The notes under the pieces are model-generated. The model was not told the origin of the DNA. It searched no databases and saw only the letters and a program-made list of their open reading frames with translations. From positions 1 through 25,007 of the IMG/VR virus record IMGVR_UViG_3300028393_000311: 25,007 nt of DNA. The stretch is one strand, 5' to 3'. Position 1 is the stretch's first letter; the number at the start of each line of letters is the position of its first letter. The position numbers and the translations under genes are program-made. Below are positions 1 through 7,536 of the stretch, piece after piece. This stretch comes from a virus.

Positions 1-12
1 AGTAGTATTACA

Positions 13-408
13 CTATTTTCCATGTTTTTCATTTTGAGTTTTAACATTATGGCATTCTGTACAGAGCACCTGCAGATTATCTATTTCACAAAATAATCTT
101 TCTATAAATTCTCCAAGATCATTAGCAGATCTAAGACTACCAGCAGGTTTAATATGATCTACATTAATTTTCTTATCAGGAAACCATGATAGACATTCAG
201 CACACTGATATTCAAATTTCTGTCTCTTTAATGGACCCTTATAAGCCCTACGAGCTTTCATCTTACATTGTGTAATAGGTTTCCAAAATCTAGACTTCTG
301 TCTAAGAGCACTTCTAATAAAACTCCAAAATGCTGAATCAGTCATTGTTCCTGCATTTCTAGTTTTTACTGCTGCTCCTTTTCTAGGGGCTATTTTCTTT
401 TTAACCAT
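13..408 (-). CDS. HNH-type nuclease-like protein
   Basis: A 131-residue protein with an HNH-type zinc-binding nuclease pattern. A CxxC pair lies at residues 69-72, the core VDHIKPAG at 83-90, and IDNLQVLCTECHN (CxxCH) at 109-121. The N-terminal 65 residues are strongly basic, which suits DNA binding. Unlike the homing endonuclease at 8542 it carries no NUMOD repeats, and it overlaps the primase gene by 8 nt as the last gene of the replication module. It is therefore more likely a resident recombination or processing nuclease than a mobile one. HNH proteins of this build range from structure-specific to restriction-type nucleases, and the substrate cannot be told from the sequence. Confidence 0.8.
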   Translation of the reverse strand: MVKKKIAPRKGAAVKTRNAGTMTDSAFWSFIRSALRQKSRFWKPITQCKMKARRAYKGPLKRQKFEYQCAECLSWFPDKKINVDHIKPAGSLRSANDLGEFIERLFCEIDNLQVLCTECHNVKTQNEKHGK

Positions 409-1372
409 TTCTTAATTTTTTATCTAAGATAGGAACTAATCTGTCTCTTACAGCTTTAGCACCAAAATCTTTTATTGAATCAGATACATCCTTACTCATA
501 GGTAAGACTGTAATTTCTATAAAGGGATACTTCTCTTTGTACTTTTTCATTGACTCCATACCTGGTTCATCATAATCAAACAACATTATAATCTTATTGA
601 ATCTGTTTTGTAACTCTTCCATAAGATCTTGTTTAATCATAGTGTTCTCACTATCAGGAGCTATTACATCTATCTCAAGTTTGAGAGACTTGATTGCCAT
701 TACATCTTTAAGACTTGAAGTGATGATAAGATTCTTGTGTCCTTGTAGTTGTTCCCAACCCTGGACATAGTTTCCCACCTTAATAAACTTCTTATCTAAA
801 GTTTTGGGCTGGTAGATTTTATATAGAGTACCATCTTCTTTAAAATAACCATATAGATAGAGACCTTTAATACAAAGCTCGTCTTCATCTTTGGTCATAC
901 AATAACTTTCTAGTGGCTTCACATTGTGTGCCTCAAGTAGTTTAGATCCAATATTGAACTTAGTCCATAAATATTGATCTTGGGTACTCCACTTTCTAAC
1001 TATAGAGCTTGTCACTTTATATCTAGAAGCTTTCTGAAACTTTTCTATATCATATCCTCCATTGTTATGAAGAACATAATCATTATATTTTTCTACTATT
1101 AACTCACATGCTTTATGAAATGATAGATCTGTTATATCTTTTACAAAATCTACAGCACTACCTCCTTTGCCTGTTGAGAAATCTTTATACCTATAGATAT
1201 TACTCTTGTCAGTATAAATACACATGCTAGGAGTACGTTCTTTAGGATTAAATAAAGACTTAATCTTCACATCTTGGCCTGTAAGTTTTTCTTTAAGTTT
1301 ACAAAAGTGCTCAAATATAAAAGACACTGGTATATCTTTTACATCATGCACTAGATTCTTTGTGTTGAACAT
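401..1372 (-). CDS. DnaG-like primase with Toprim domain
   Basis: A 323-residue protein, probably the replication primase that makes RNA primers for the lagging strand. Residues about 36-95 resemble the CHC2-type zinc-binding domain of DnaG in layout (LFNPKERTPSMCIY, then YKDFSTGKGGSAVDF), but the zinc cysteines are missing. The Toprim domain spans about 214-304. It has the metal-binding FDYDEPG at 265-271 and KDVSDSIKDFG at 294-304. The usual catalytic Glu of Toprim motif 1 is replaced by the ITSSLKDVMA stretch, a variant I believe is common in phage primases. The neighbouring DnaB-type helicase gene supports the role. A terminator-like hairpin separates it from the upstream gene, so some transcripts probably end before it. 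Confidence 0.8.
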   Translation of the reverse strand: MFNTKNLVHDVKDIPVSFIFEHFCKLKEKLTGQDVKIKSLFNPKERTPSMCIYTDKSNIYRYKDFSTGKGGSAVDFVKDITDLSFHKACELIVEKYNDYVLHNNGGYDIEKFQKASRYKVTSSIVRKWSTQDQYLWTKFNIGSKLLEAHNVKPLESYCMTKDEDELCIKGLYLYGYFKEDGTLYKIYQPKTLDKKFIKVGNYVQGWEQLQGHKNLIITSSLKDVMAIKSLKLEIDVIAPDSENTMIKQDLMEELQNRFNKIIMLFDYDEPGMESMKKYKEKYPFIEITVLPMSKDVSDSIKDFGAKAVRDRLVPILDKKLRNG

Positions 1373-1388
1373 ACAGATTCTTTTTAAA

Positions 1389-1426
1389 AAATAAGGGGAG
1401 AAGTAGAAACTTCCCCCCGTTTATTT
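1389..1426 (-). terminator. Hairpin terminator between SSB-like gene and primase
   Basis: The arms AAATAAGGGGAGAAG and CTTCCCCCCGTTTATTT pair almost completely around the loop TAGAAA, with one G-poor bulge. The A-rich and T-rich outer arms give a T-tract on both strands. It lies in the 68-nt gap after the 1441-2058 gene. It would attenuate, not necessarily abolish, reading into the primase gene. Confidence 0.7.
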
Positions 1427-1440
1427 ACTAAAACTAGAAA

Positions 1441-2058
1441 TTAAAGATTAAAATCATCATTAGCTGGTTCAAAACCACTCACTGCTTTAGATACTAATGG
1501 AGAGAAATGATACTTGTTTGTTTTATCAAACTTGTTCAATTTACTTTCATCAGCAGAACAAAACTTGTACTTAGGTAAAGACAATCTTACAATTGTTTTT
1601 CCATTATACTCATCTTCTTTACCTGCCAAAAACCAATATATATCATTGCCTTTAAGAATAGCAACAGCTGCATCCACCCACTGTTCAATAGATGTAATAT
1701 TAGCATTCTTAGATAGAGCATCAATCTCTTTCCTAAGACCCAATTCATTAGAAATAACAATAATCTTACTTAAGATTTCATTTTTATTTACATCATCACT
1801 ATTGAAATCAGCAATATAAATACTACCACTAACACGAGCAGTTTGACCTGTATATTTTGGACCTTCAGGATCTTCTCTATCAATAGCCCAGCCTTCAAAT
1901 CCTACAGATGCAGGACCTTCTAGTGTAAGTTCTAAAGATTTTTTACCTGTTTTAGCAGTCCTTACTTGAGCACCATAAATGTGTGCATAAACTACTCCGG
2001 CTTCAAAAGATTTTCCTAATCCTGTGCCTTTTACGTCTTGACCTTCTGTTTTGAACAT
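1441..2058 (-). CDS. Probable single-stranded DNA-binding protein
   Basis: A 205-residue protein. I do not see a diagnostic OB-fold signature. The inference of an SSB rests on three points: its place between the primase and a Sak4-like ATPase, a beta-strand-rich N-terminal half (VVYAHIYGAQVRTAKTG, KSLELTLEG), and an acidic, aromatic C-terminal tip (ANDDFNL) like the partner-binding tip of bacterial SSBs and phage gp32-like proteins. The start is preceded by the A/C-rich leader AAAAAACAAAAC shared with two other genes of the window. Alternative: a replication accessory protein of unknown fold. Confidence 0.55.
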   Translation of the reverse strand: MFKTEGQDVKGTGLGKSFEAGVVYAHIYGAQVRTAKTGKKSLELTLEGPASVGFEGWAIDREDPEGPKYTGQTARVSGSIYIADFNSDDVNKNEILSKIIVISNELGLRKEIDALSKNANITSIEQWVDAAVAILKGNDIYWFLAGKEDEYNGKTIVRLSLPKYKFCSADESKLNKFDKTNKYHFSPLVSKAVSGFEPANDDFNL

Positions 2059-2060
2059 GT

Positions 2061-2072
2061 GTTTTGTTTTTT
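2061..2072 (-). promoter_or_regulatory. A/C-rich translation leader, copy 1
   Basis: On the minus strand this is AAAAAACAAAAC, ending 2 nt before the ATG of the SSB-like gene. The same 12-mer stands before the gene starting at 3366 and, as part of an identical 15-mer, before the internal MoxR ATG at 12397. Bacteroidota genes commonly use A-rich leaders in place of a Shine-Dalgarno sequence. Confidence 0.5.
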
Positions 2073-2089
2073 AATTTTTAATAATTGAT

Positions 2090-2773
2090 TTAGTTCTCAT
2101 AGTCTTTGATAGATTTCACTACATACTGTAAGTCATTTTGTATTTCCAATGTGGGAAACATTCCTCTAGGAGACTTACATGTATTTTCACCATTGGTTTG
2201 GGTTTCAAATACATACCTAATGTCACCTTCCTTGTTTCTTTTGGCTTTTCCAAACAATACAATAGAAAATAATCCTTCTAAAGTTAGTTTTTCATCAACC
2301 ATTTTACCAATTGTTTTTGCTTTGAACTTACGTTTACCTTCCATATCTGTTGCTTCTTCTGCATGAGTAAGGAAGAATATGAGAAGGTCCTCTCTCATAT
2401 CCTTAGGCATACGAGCAATTCTAGCTAGGTGTGCACCTATCTGTGTGAATTTCTCATACCCTTTCTCATTAGCTTTGTCAAAGAATTCAAAGGAACTCAT
2501 GTACTGAAAGTCATCTACAACTATTGTTTTAATCTCAGGACGTTTCTCACTAACATACTTAATACAAGCTTCTATATTCTCAGGACCAGCTTTGTCATAC
2601 ATATTACCTGAAGGATTTTCTTTACTCCAGATAGTGTACTTCTTTCTCCATCCTTTAAATGGCAAAGGCTTGTTAGCCACGTTAATAATAAATGTTTCTT
2701 TTGGATCTAATGCCTCAATGCTAGTAGATTTACCAGCACCAGACTCTGCAATAATTAATACTCCTTGTGCCAT
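2090..2773 (-). CDS. Sak4-like P-loop ATPase (recombination/replication)
   Basis: A 227-residue RecA-fold ATPase. Walker A is AESGAGKST at residues 9-17, almost at the N-terminus. Walker B is TIVVDDFQYM at 83-92, and FFLTHAEE at about 153-160 fits a RecA-type sensor position. Size, very early Walker A and the VVDDFQ motif match the Sak4 group of phage single-strand annealing and recombination ATPases. Members of that group are often encoded next to an SSB, as here. It would load on single-stranded phage DNA with the SSB during recombination-dependent replication. A simple AAA-type NTPase of other function is the alternative. Confidence 0.72.
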   Translation of the reverse strand: MAQGVLIIAESGAGKSTSIEALDPKETFIINVANKPLPFKGWRKKYTIWSKENPSGNMYDKAGPENIEACIKYVSEKRPEIKTIVVDDFQYMSSFEFFDKANEKGYEKFTQIGAHLARIARMPKDMREDLLIFFLTHAEEATDMEGKRKFKAKTIGKMVDEKLTLEGLFSIVLFGKAKRNKEGDIRYVFETQTNGENTCKSPRGMFPTLEIQNDLQYVVKSIKDYEN

Positions 2774-2781
2774 ATTTGGGT

Positions 2782-3366
2782 TTATTTGATTTTGATAAGG
2801 TCATTAAGCCATACTTTAGCACTAACAGGTTTTCCTGATAGCATGGCATAATAGTCTCTGATAGTCATATCAGAATATGGAGCATCCTCCATAGGTGATG
2901 GTGCTTTAGGAACCATAGCAATAGCTTCTTGAGCTTTTTGTGTAGGTTTAAAAACACTATCAGAAGTTCCTGTAAAGGCTGATACTTTACTAATAGCCAC
3001 TGAACTTCTATGTACAACTTTTAATTCTTCAAGGGGAACTAAATAAGATCCTCTTGAGTTAAGTTCATACTCTTCTTCAAATGAAGGTGTATAAGGCACT
3101 CTATACACTTTTCTATCTGAATCAGTTGGATTTAAGTCTGAGTCAATGAGCTCAAAATAAAATCCTTTTGGTTTTTTAAACTCTGATGGAAAAATTCCTA
3201 CTACAAGTCTTTTTTGTTCATCTAAGAACTGAGTCTTCATGTTAAAATCATAAATACCAATACCTAAATCAGCAATAAGTTCTGCATTGAAATCTCTTAT
3301 TTCTTTTGTTTTTAGGATTTTGTACTTTGTCCTTTCATCTTCGGACATGCTGTGTAAAATACTCAT
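2782..3366 (-). CDS. Conserved phage protein of unknown function
   Basis: A 194-residue soluble protein without a recognisable catalytic motif. The centre (about 40-115) looks beta-rich. A Pro/Ser/Lys-rich linker at about 140-160 leads to a short C-terminal motif, MTIRDYYAMLSGKPVSAKVW, followed by LNDLIK. I have the impression that this type of C-terminal motif recurs in Bacteroidota phage proteins of replication regions, but could not check it. It sits directly between the helicase and the Sak4-like gene, so a replication accessory role is plausible. The start at 3366 is supported by the shared A/C-rich leader immediately upstream. Confidence 0.7.
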   Translation of the reverse strand: MSILHSMSEDERTKYKILKTKEIRDFNAELIADLGIGIYDFNMKTQFLDEQKRLVVGIFPSEFKKPKGFYFELIDSDLNPTDSDRKVYRVPYTPSFEEEYELNSRGSYLVPLEELKVVHRSSVAISKVSAFTGTSDSVFKPTQKAQEAIAMVPKAPSPMEDAPYSDMTIRDYYAMLSGKPVSAKVWLNDLIKIK

Positions 3367-3369
3367 GTT

Positions 3370-3384
3370 GTTTTGTTTTTTGTG
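3370..3384 (-). promoter_or_regulatory. A/C-rich translation leader, copy 2
   Basis: Minus-strand CACAAAAAACAAAAC, three bases before the ATG at 3366. It is identical over 15 nt to the sequence at 12409-12423 and over its last 12 nt to that at 2061-2072. The stretch contains no G, so it is likely an unstructured ribosome-loading leader. Confidence 0.5.
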
Positions 3385-3395
3385 AATGTGAATTG

Positions 3396-4451
3396 TTAAA
3401 TTGTTGGACCATTTGTATTTGTAAATCTATTAGCTGTTCTTCTTTGTGGAGGCTGACCTGTTGGATTGGCTGCTTGAGGTTCTCCTACTTCTATCATTCT
3501 TTGTTTAGCAAACTCTGCTTTAAGAAATATTAAGTTGGTATCATCTGCACTGTTTCTTGACTTAAGAATATGGCAAAAGATATCATCTGTTTTACATGGA
3601 TATTCTTTACGGCCATAACTTTCTATATCAGCTTTGTATGGTCTAGTTAAGACTAAGACCATGTCAGAACCTTGTTGTAATGCATCCCCACCAAATATAT
3701 CAGCACTAGTTGGATAGTTTCCTACAGTACCAGGCATCTTTCTAAGAGGATCATCAATACTTCTATTAAGTTGAGAGATCATAAAGACAACTATTGGTAG
3801 TTTATTCTTTACTTTCATTAACATCTCTACAGTGTTATAGAGAGTATTGATCTTCTCTTTTTCTGTTATGTCTTTCTTAATTAACCAACTATGATCTATA
3901 GTTACAATTAGTGGTTTACCACCTAGCCCTTCATAAGCTTTGTAAATAGCTTCTTCCATTGACTTAACTGTAATAGGTTCATTAATTTGGCATCTAAAGT
4001 TACCAAACTTATGGAATGTTCTAGTATCATTAAGATAGTTTTCCATCATCTTAATAGCAAAATCATCCACTTGTTTATGTGTACTCAACACTTGATTGTA
4101 GTCAAGACCCACTTGAGATGCAAAGTCTCTAGATGCTGTTTGCTTAGCACCCATCTCAAACTGAAATTCTAAAATATTGAAATCTTGTGTAGGATTAAGA
4201 AACTTAGCTTCTCTTAGTATTTGACTAACAAACATTGTTTTGCCTGAACCAGGTCTAGCACCTATAGTTAACATTGATCCCCACTCTAATCCTGCTACCC
4301 CTGAATTATTAATACCACTCCAGGGAAGACTTAAAGATTTAATTTTACCAGACTGCCTGTCTTTTATATATTGTAGACCTTCTTCTAGTATCTCAACATA
4401 CGTTTTAATACCAAAGGGTCTATCCTTTTGTGGAAGATTGAGAATATTCAT
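3396..4451 (-). CDS. DnaB-type replicative helicase
   Basis: A 351-residue RecA-fold helicase. Walker A is GARPGSGKT at residues 64-72, Walker B IVTIDH at 182-187, the H3-like motif FMISQLNR at 223-230, and KSRNS at 297-301 supplies the arginine-finger region. This is the C-terminal motor domain of DnaB. The N-terminal collar domain of full-length DnaB (about 450 residues) is absent or much reduced, as in several phage helicases. The last 30 residues are Pro/Gln/Arg/Asn-rich and probably disordered. The start overlaps the stop of the preceding small gene (TAATG), so the two are translationally coupled. Confidence 0.9.
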   Translation of the reverse strand: MNILNLPQKDRPFGIKTYVEILEEGLQYIKDRQSGKIKSLSLPWSGINNSGVAGLEWGSMLTIGARPGSGKTMFVSQILREAKFLNPTQDFNILEFQFEMGAKQTASRDFASQVGLDYNQVLSTHKQVDDFAIKMMENYLNDTRTFHKFGNFRCQINEPITVKSMEEAIYKAYEGLGGKPLIVTIDHSWLIKKDITEKEKINTLYNTVEMLMKVKNKLPIVVFMISQLNRSIDDPLRKMPGTVGNYPTSADIFGGDALQQGSDMVLVLTRPYKADIESYGRKEYPCKTDDIFCHILKSRNSADDTNLIFLKAEFAKQRMIEVGEPQAANPTGQPPQRRTANRFTNTNGPTI

Positions 4452-4636
4452 TAATTTAATCCTAGTTTTAGTTTTGTAAAGGTATATAACTTTAAGGAAA
4501 TTATCAAAATAATTTCAATCAAATAATACTTCCAGAAAGAAATATTTATGATAAAAGTGTTTATTATAAACCAGTTAACAAAACTAAATATTAGTCCAAT
4601 TATAAGACTATGTACCAATTTTTCATATACTGTCAT
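4451..4636 (-). CDS. Small membrane protein
   Basis: A 61-residue, very hydrophobic protein with two probable membrane helices (about 10-30 and 34-52). It has a short basic tail, KLYTFTKLKLGLN. It is placed inside the replication operon, with its start inside the end of the upstream gene and its stop overlapping the helicase ATG. That tight packing is the main argument that it is translated. AT-rich sequence can produce hydrophobic open frames by chance, so confidence is moderate. No function is suggested beyond a possible membrane tether. Confidence 0.5.
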   Translation of the reverse strand: MTVYEKLVHSLIIGLIFSFVNWFIINTFIINISFWKYYLIEIILIISLKLYTFTKLKLGLN

Positions 4637-5210
4637 TATCTAATAGTTTTGGGTTATCAATTATCTGTTGACAATAATCAGCAAGTTTTGAACTCACTTC
4701 TTTTGTCTGTGGATTATGTTTTTTTATAAAATAGCTGCTTGTTGCCATATACATATAGTTTTTCTTTCTAAAGGCTTCATTGTAATAATCTGTTGCATCT
4801 AGTATAAGATCCCAGTCATATTCTGGATATGTCTTAAAAAACCATACAAACTTATCTTTTAACTCTTGTACAGATTGTCTAGCTAATTCACCTGAAGGCA
4901 ATCTTTTAGCTGGAAATGCTTCTCTATACTCTGTAATCTTTTGATTAAAATCTTCACCAAGTACAGCTGCTGTTACTTTTTTCTTTGTTTTAACCAAATA
5001 AGTCTCAAATTCATTAAGTATAACAGCTGCTTTGTTAGTTAAACCCCCTGATTCATCTATTAAGCCCTTATGTTGAGCAAGCATTCTTTCAGCATCTACG
5101 TTAATTAGTGCTTTAGAAGGTACTATCTTCTCTCTACAACAGTCTAAAAAATAAATTTGATTAGGACTCACATTCCACTTGATCAAGGTACTCCATAGTT
5201 GATGACTCAT
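4623..5210 (-). CDS. Replication-module protein, possible helicase loader
   Basis: A 195-residue protein with no motif I can identify. The predicted structure is mainly helical. The C-terminal half (about 105-185) includes LKDKFVWFFKTYPEYDWDL and a YYNEAF/YMYMATSSYFIKK region. It overlaps the DnaA-like gene by 50 nt and lies directly upstream of the helicase. That is the position often taken by phage helicase loaders or origin-binding partners. Function is inferred from position only. Confidence 0.6.
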   Translation of the reverse strand: MSHQLWSTLIKWNVSPNQIYFLDCCREKIVPSKALINVDAERMLAQHKGLIDESGGLTNKAAVILNEFETYLVKTKKKVTAAVLGEDFNQKITEYREAFPAKRLPSGELARQSVQELKDKFVWFFKTYPEYDWDLILDATDYYNEAFRKKNYMYMATSSYFIKKHNPQTKEVSSKLADYCQQIIDNPKLLDNDSI

Positions 5211-5631
5211 AATCTTTCTTTATTTTGTTATATATTAAATAATATTTGCTTTTAAATCCTAAATCTGTTTCATATAAATTTTTAAATGTATTTATATTGT
5301 GAATAACTGTTGTGTGATCTTTACCACCCATGTATCCACCTAGTTCCTTAAGTGAATAACCCATTGTTCTTCCTATATAAAAGAAAATACTTCTTAGCTC
5401 AACTAGTGGCCGGGATCTATCTTTAGAAGATAACCTAGGTATTCTACCATATAACATAGGTAAATAAGGCTCAAAATAGGTTTCTAGCTGTACAAGTGTA
5501 ATTACCATCTTACCATTATTCTTCTCATCTGTTAAGACTGTAGGTCTATACCCAACTTTCTCATAAAATTTATCAGAAAATTCCTTTATTAGCTGATTTT
5601 CTATTTTTTTCTTGTACTCTTCTGAATTCAT
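5161..5631 (-). CDS. DnaA domain IV-like replication initiator
   Basis: A 156-residue protein whose central part (about 70-115) matches the DNA-binding domain IV of DnaA. It shows the helix-turn-helix with YSLKELGGYMGGKDHTTVIH, where GGKDHTTVIH corresponds to the DnaA signature GGRDHTTVLHA that contacts the DnaA box. The AAA+ domain of DnaA is absent, so it could bind an origin but not remodel it alone. It is the first gene of the leftward replication operon. A consensus DnaA box lies about 280 bp away at 5907. Alternatives are a competitor of host DnaA or a transcription regulator using the same fold. Confidence 0.75.
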   Translation of the reverse strand: MNSEEYKKKIENQLIKEFSDKFYEKVGYRPTVLTDEKNNGKMVITLVQLETYFEPYLPMLYGRIPRLSSKDRSRPLVELRSIFFYIGRTMGYSLKELGGYMGGKDHTTVIHNINTFKNLYETDLGFKSKYYLIYNKIKKDYESSTMEYLDQVECES

Positions 5632-5751
5632 AACTTTTTTAGGTTTTATCTTTTAAATTGATTATATTATATTGTAGAGAAAGGCATCAAATTTAGACTT
5701 TTTCCACGATTATTTATATGTATTTTATAACTTTTTATACTTTTTTAGGAA
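5632..5751. promoter_or_regulatory. Divergent control region, possible origin
   Basis: A 120-bp AT-rich gap between the leftward replication operon and the rightward lysis module. On the minus strand TAAATTTG at 5688-5695 fits the Bacteroidota -7 element TAnnTTTG, about 57 nt before the DnaA-like ATG, but no TTTG is visible at the right distance upstream. A 7/9 DnaA-box-like TTTTCCACG lies at 5702-5710. No clear rightward -7 element was found. Rightward translation starts after AGGAA at 5747-5751. Confidence 0.5.
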
Positions 5752-6081
5752 ATGAGTCTACCAATCCCAAAAAACAAGCCCACTGCTGCTGGTAATGCAT
5801 TAAAACTTTACGTATTTCCAGTTTTAGTAACTGTCTTAGCAAGTCTTATATGGAGAGATGTCACTGAAATGAGAAGTGATATTAAAGCACTTTTAGCTCA
5901 GTCTAATGTGGATAAGACAAAAATTGAAACACTTGAAAGAGATGTTAGATCATTAGAACAAGCAGTTTTTAACAAAAAAGCTATTGTTCAAGTGAACTAT
6001 CCATTAAAAGATGGTCTTTACTATAAGCATGAAGAAATATTTAATATAGAAAAATATCTACCTAAGAAAACTATTATATAA
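5752..6081 (+). CDS. Membrane-anchored coiled-coil protein
   Basis: A 109-residue protein with one probable membrane helix (LYVFPVLVTVLASLIW, residues 19-34). A heptad-like coiled coil follows (about 36-72; MRSDIKALLAQSNVDKTKIE onward), then a C-terminal tail with YPLKDGLYYKHEEIF. The arrangement of a single helix plus coiled coil recalls small phage lysis accessories and superinfection membrane proteins, but no family is recognised. It is the first rightward gene. Its coding sequence contains a perfect DnaA-box consensus at 5907-5915. Confidence 0.65.
   Translation: MSLPIPKNKPTAAGNALKLYVFPVLVTVLASLIWRDVTEMRSDIKALLAQSNVDKTKIETLERDVRSLEQAVFNKKAIVQVNYPLKDGLYYKHEEIFNIEKYLPKKTII
5907..5915 (-). 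promoter_or_regulatory. Consensus DnaA box
   Basis: The plus strand reads TGTGGATAA, i.e. TTATCCACA on the minus strand, an exact match to the bacterial DnaA box. It falls within codons of the 5752-6081 gene, close to the gene for a DnaA-domain protein. One exact 9-mer in 25 kb can arise by chance. Confidence 0.35.
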
Positions 6082-6083
6082 TT

Positions 6084-6434
6084 ATGGCACAGTATCCTCA
6101 AGGCATTTTTCAAAGTCTACAATATCTTTTAAAGAAAGTTAAAGTACTTGCTTTACAGAAACAAACTATATATCCTGCATTAAATGCACCTTCTTCTTAT
6201 GTATTACCTGGAAAAGGTGTATATACATTTACTGGTACTGGTAGTATAGTATTTCCTTCTGCAGCTTTAATGCAAGGACAAACTATTGTAATTTTATCTA
6301 CAACAGGCATTATTAATATTTCATCAGTATCATCTATAGTTAATGGGATAACTACAATAACAACTCTTGGTGGAGGAAGTGCCTCAAGTTTAACTGCAGT
6401 AAATGGTATTTGGTATTTAGTAAGTCAAACTTAA
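6084..6434 (+). CDS. Beta-rich protein, possibly virion-associated
   Basis: A 116-residue protein with a helical N-terminus (IFQSLQYLLKKVKVLALQKQ, 8-27). The rest is a Gly/Ser/Thr-rich region with regularly spaced beta strands: GVYTFTGTGSIVF, GQTIVILSTTG, SSLTAVNGIWYLVSQT. Such a short helix followed by a repetitive beta domain is typical of phage fibre, tail-tip or head-decoration modules, which often lie near lysis genes. No catalytic motif or signal peptide is seen. The structural role is inferred from composition only. Confidence 0.6.
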   Translation: MAQYPQGIFQSLQYLLKKVKVLALQKQTIYPALNAPSSYVLPGKGVYTFTGTGSIVFPSAALMQGQTIVILSTTGIINISSVSSIVNGITTITTLGGGSASSLTAVNGIWYLVSQT

Positions 6435-6445
6435 TATAAATAATA

Positions 6446-7051
6446 ATGAATTCTAAAAACATATCATATATTATTATTGCTGTACTAATTATAATTATTT
6501 TTTTAGGAAGATGTTCTAATTCTACAATTATAACTCCTCCAAAGATTATAAGAATTGTAGATACAGTTAGAATTACAGATACCATAAAATCTAAGCCCAA
6601 GTTAATTAAAGTAGAATCTACTCCAAGAGAACAGTGGGATACAGTTTATATTCCTGATACTTCTTATAGAGGTCTTAAGAGACAATATCTTGATATGGCT
6701 GATGACTATCTATCTAATAAGTATTATAGTGATACAGTGTATATAAAAGATTCTATTAATGGTTGGTTGTATATTAAGGATACAGTAAGAAAGAATACAT
6801 TAACAGGACGAGGTCTTGAGTATTCTTTATCATATCCTAAAGTGACTACTATTATAACATTGCCTGCTCCTAAAGTTAGGCAATTATACATTGGAGGTGA
6901 ACTACATGGTAATAAAATTAGTCCTATTTCAGTAGTTGCTGTTGGACTATTATATAAAGATAAAAAAGATCAAATATTTGGTGTGAGTGTAGGATATTCA
7001 GATCAAATTATATTTGGTGTTTCAAGTTACTGGAAAATTAAACTAAACTAA
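6446..7051 (+). CDS. Membrane-anchored, spanin-like envelope protein
   Basis: A 201-residue protein. The N-terminus is an uncleaved signal anchor (ISYIIIAVLIIIIFLGRC, 6-23). The cysteine at its end lacks a good lipobox. Next comes a repetitive periplasmic stretch with IVDTVRITDTIK, DTVYIPDTS, DTVYIKDS and IKDTVRK. The C-terminal 65 residues alternate like membrane or amyloid beta strands (LYIGGELHG, GVSVGYSDQIIFGVSSYWKI). Position before the holin and endolysin genes and the bipartite architecture suggest a spanin-like function spanning the periplasm. Bacteroidota phages carry DTV-repeat proteins of this sort, often annotated as DUF6808-type, but that family match is from memory. Confidence 0.6.
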   Translation: MNSKNISYIIIAVLIIIIFLGRCSNSTIITPPKIIRIVDTVRITDTIKSKPKLIKVESTPREQWDTVYIPDTSYRGLKRQYLDMADDYLSNKYYSDTVYIKDSINGWLYIKDTVRKNTLTGRGLEYSLSYPKVTTIITLPAPKVRQLYIGGELHGNKISPISVVAVGLLYKDKKDQIFGVSVGYSDQIIFGVSSYWKIKLN

Positions 7052-7056
7052 ACCAC

Positions 7057-7266
7057 ATGTTAAAGAAAATTATTACATTCATTAAATCCCTGTTTAAAAG
7101 TCAAGAAACATTTGAAGCTCCTACTATTGACTTTCATATTGATCTCAAGAAAGTAGATGAAATTATTAATGATTTTCCTGTGCTTCCAGAGATCTCTCAT
7201 ACAGCATTTACAGAATTACCTGTTCTTCCTAAAAAGAAGAGAGTATACAAGAAAAAACAAAAATAA
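7057..7266 (+). CDS. Small basic protein of unknown function
   Basis: A 69-residue protein with an amphipathic, lysine-rich N-terminus (MLKKIITFIKSLFKS). Its centre contains two near-repeats, FPVLPE and LPVLPK, and it ends in a very basic tail (KKKRVYKKKQK). No membrane helix of full length is present, but the N-terminus could lie on the membrane surface. It is positioned 5 nt after the spanin-like gene and 12 nt before the holin-like gene. A lysis accessory role is possible but rests on position alone. Confidence 0.6.
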   Translation: MLKKIITFIKSLFKSQETFEAPTIDFHIDLKKVDEIINDFPVLPEISHTAFTELPVLPKKKRVYKKKQK

Positions 7267-7278
7267 ATCCTAATCCCT

Positions 7279-7536
7279 ATGAAAAAACTACTATCAGCTA
7301 TCAGAGAAATACTTTCTGATGAAACTCAAAGACTCTCTTCTAAAAGAGTGGTAGGTATTATGTGTGCAATAACTTTATGTATTACACTATATGTAAATAG
7401 TTTTTCTGAAGAACACGTTGCTCCATCTGCTATTCTTGTAGAAACAGTGGGTGCTGTTACATTTGGTTGTTTAGGTTTATCAAGTGTAGATAAATTTATT
7501 AAAACTAAAAAAGAAGATTCTAAAACTGAAGAATAA
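7279..7536 (+). CDS. Holin-like membrane protein
   Basis: An 85-residue protein with a charged N-terminus (MKKLLSAIREILSDETQR), two probable membrane helices (about 24-41 and 51-68) separated by a short loop, and a Lys/Glu-rich C-terminus (KTKKEDSKTEE). Size and topology fit a class II holin. It would form inner-membrane lesions that release the GH19 endolysin two genes downstream. Its stop overlaps the next ATG (TAATG). The small membrane proteins encoded at 5752 and 9200 are other holin candidates, so which of them triggers lysis is not settled. Confidence 0.65.
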   Translation: MKKLLSAIREILSDETQRLSSKRVVGIMCAITLCITLYVNSFSEEHVAPSAILVETVGAVTFGCLGLSSVDKFIKTKKEDSKTEE

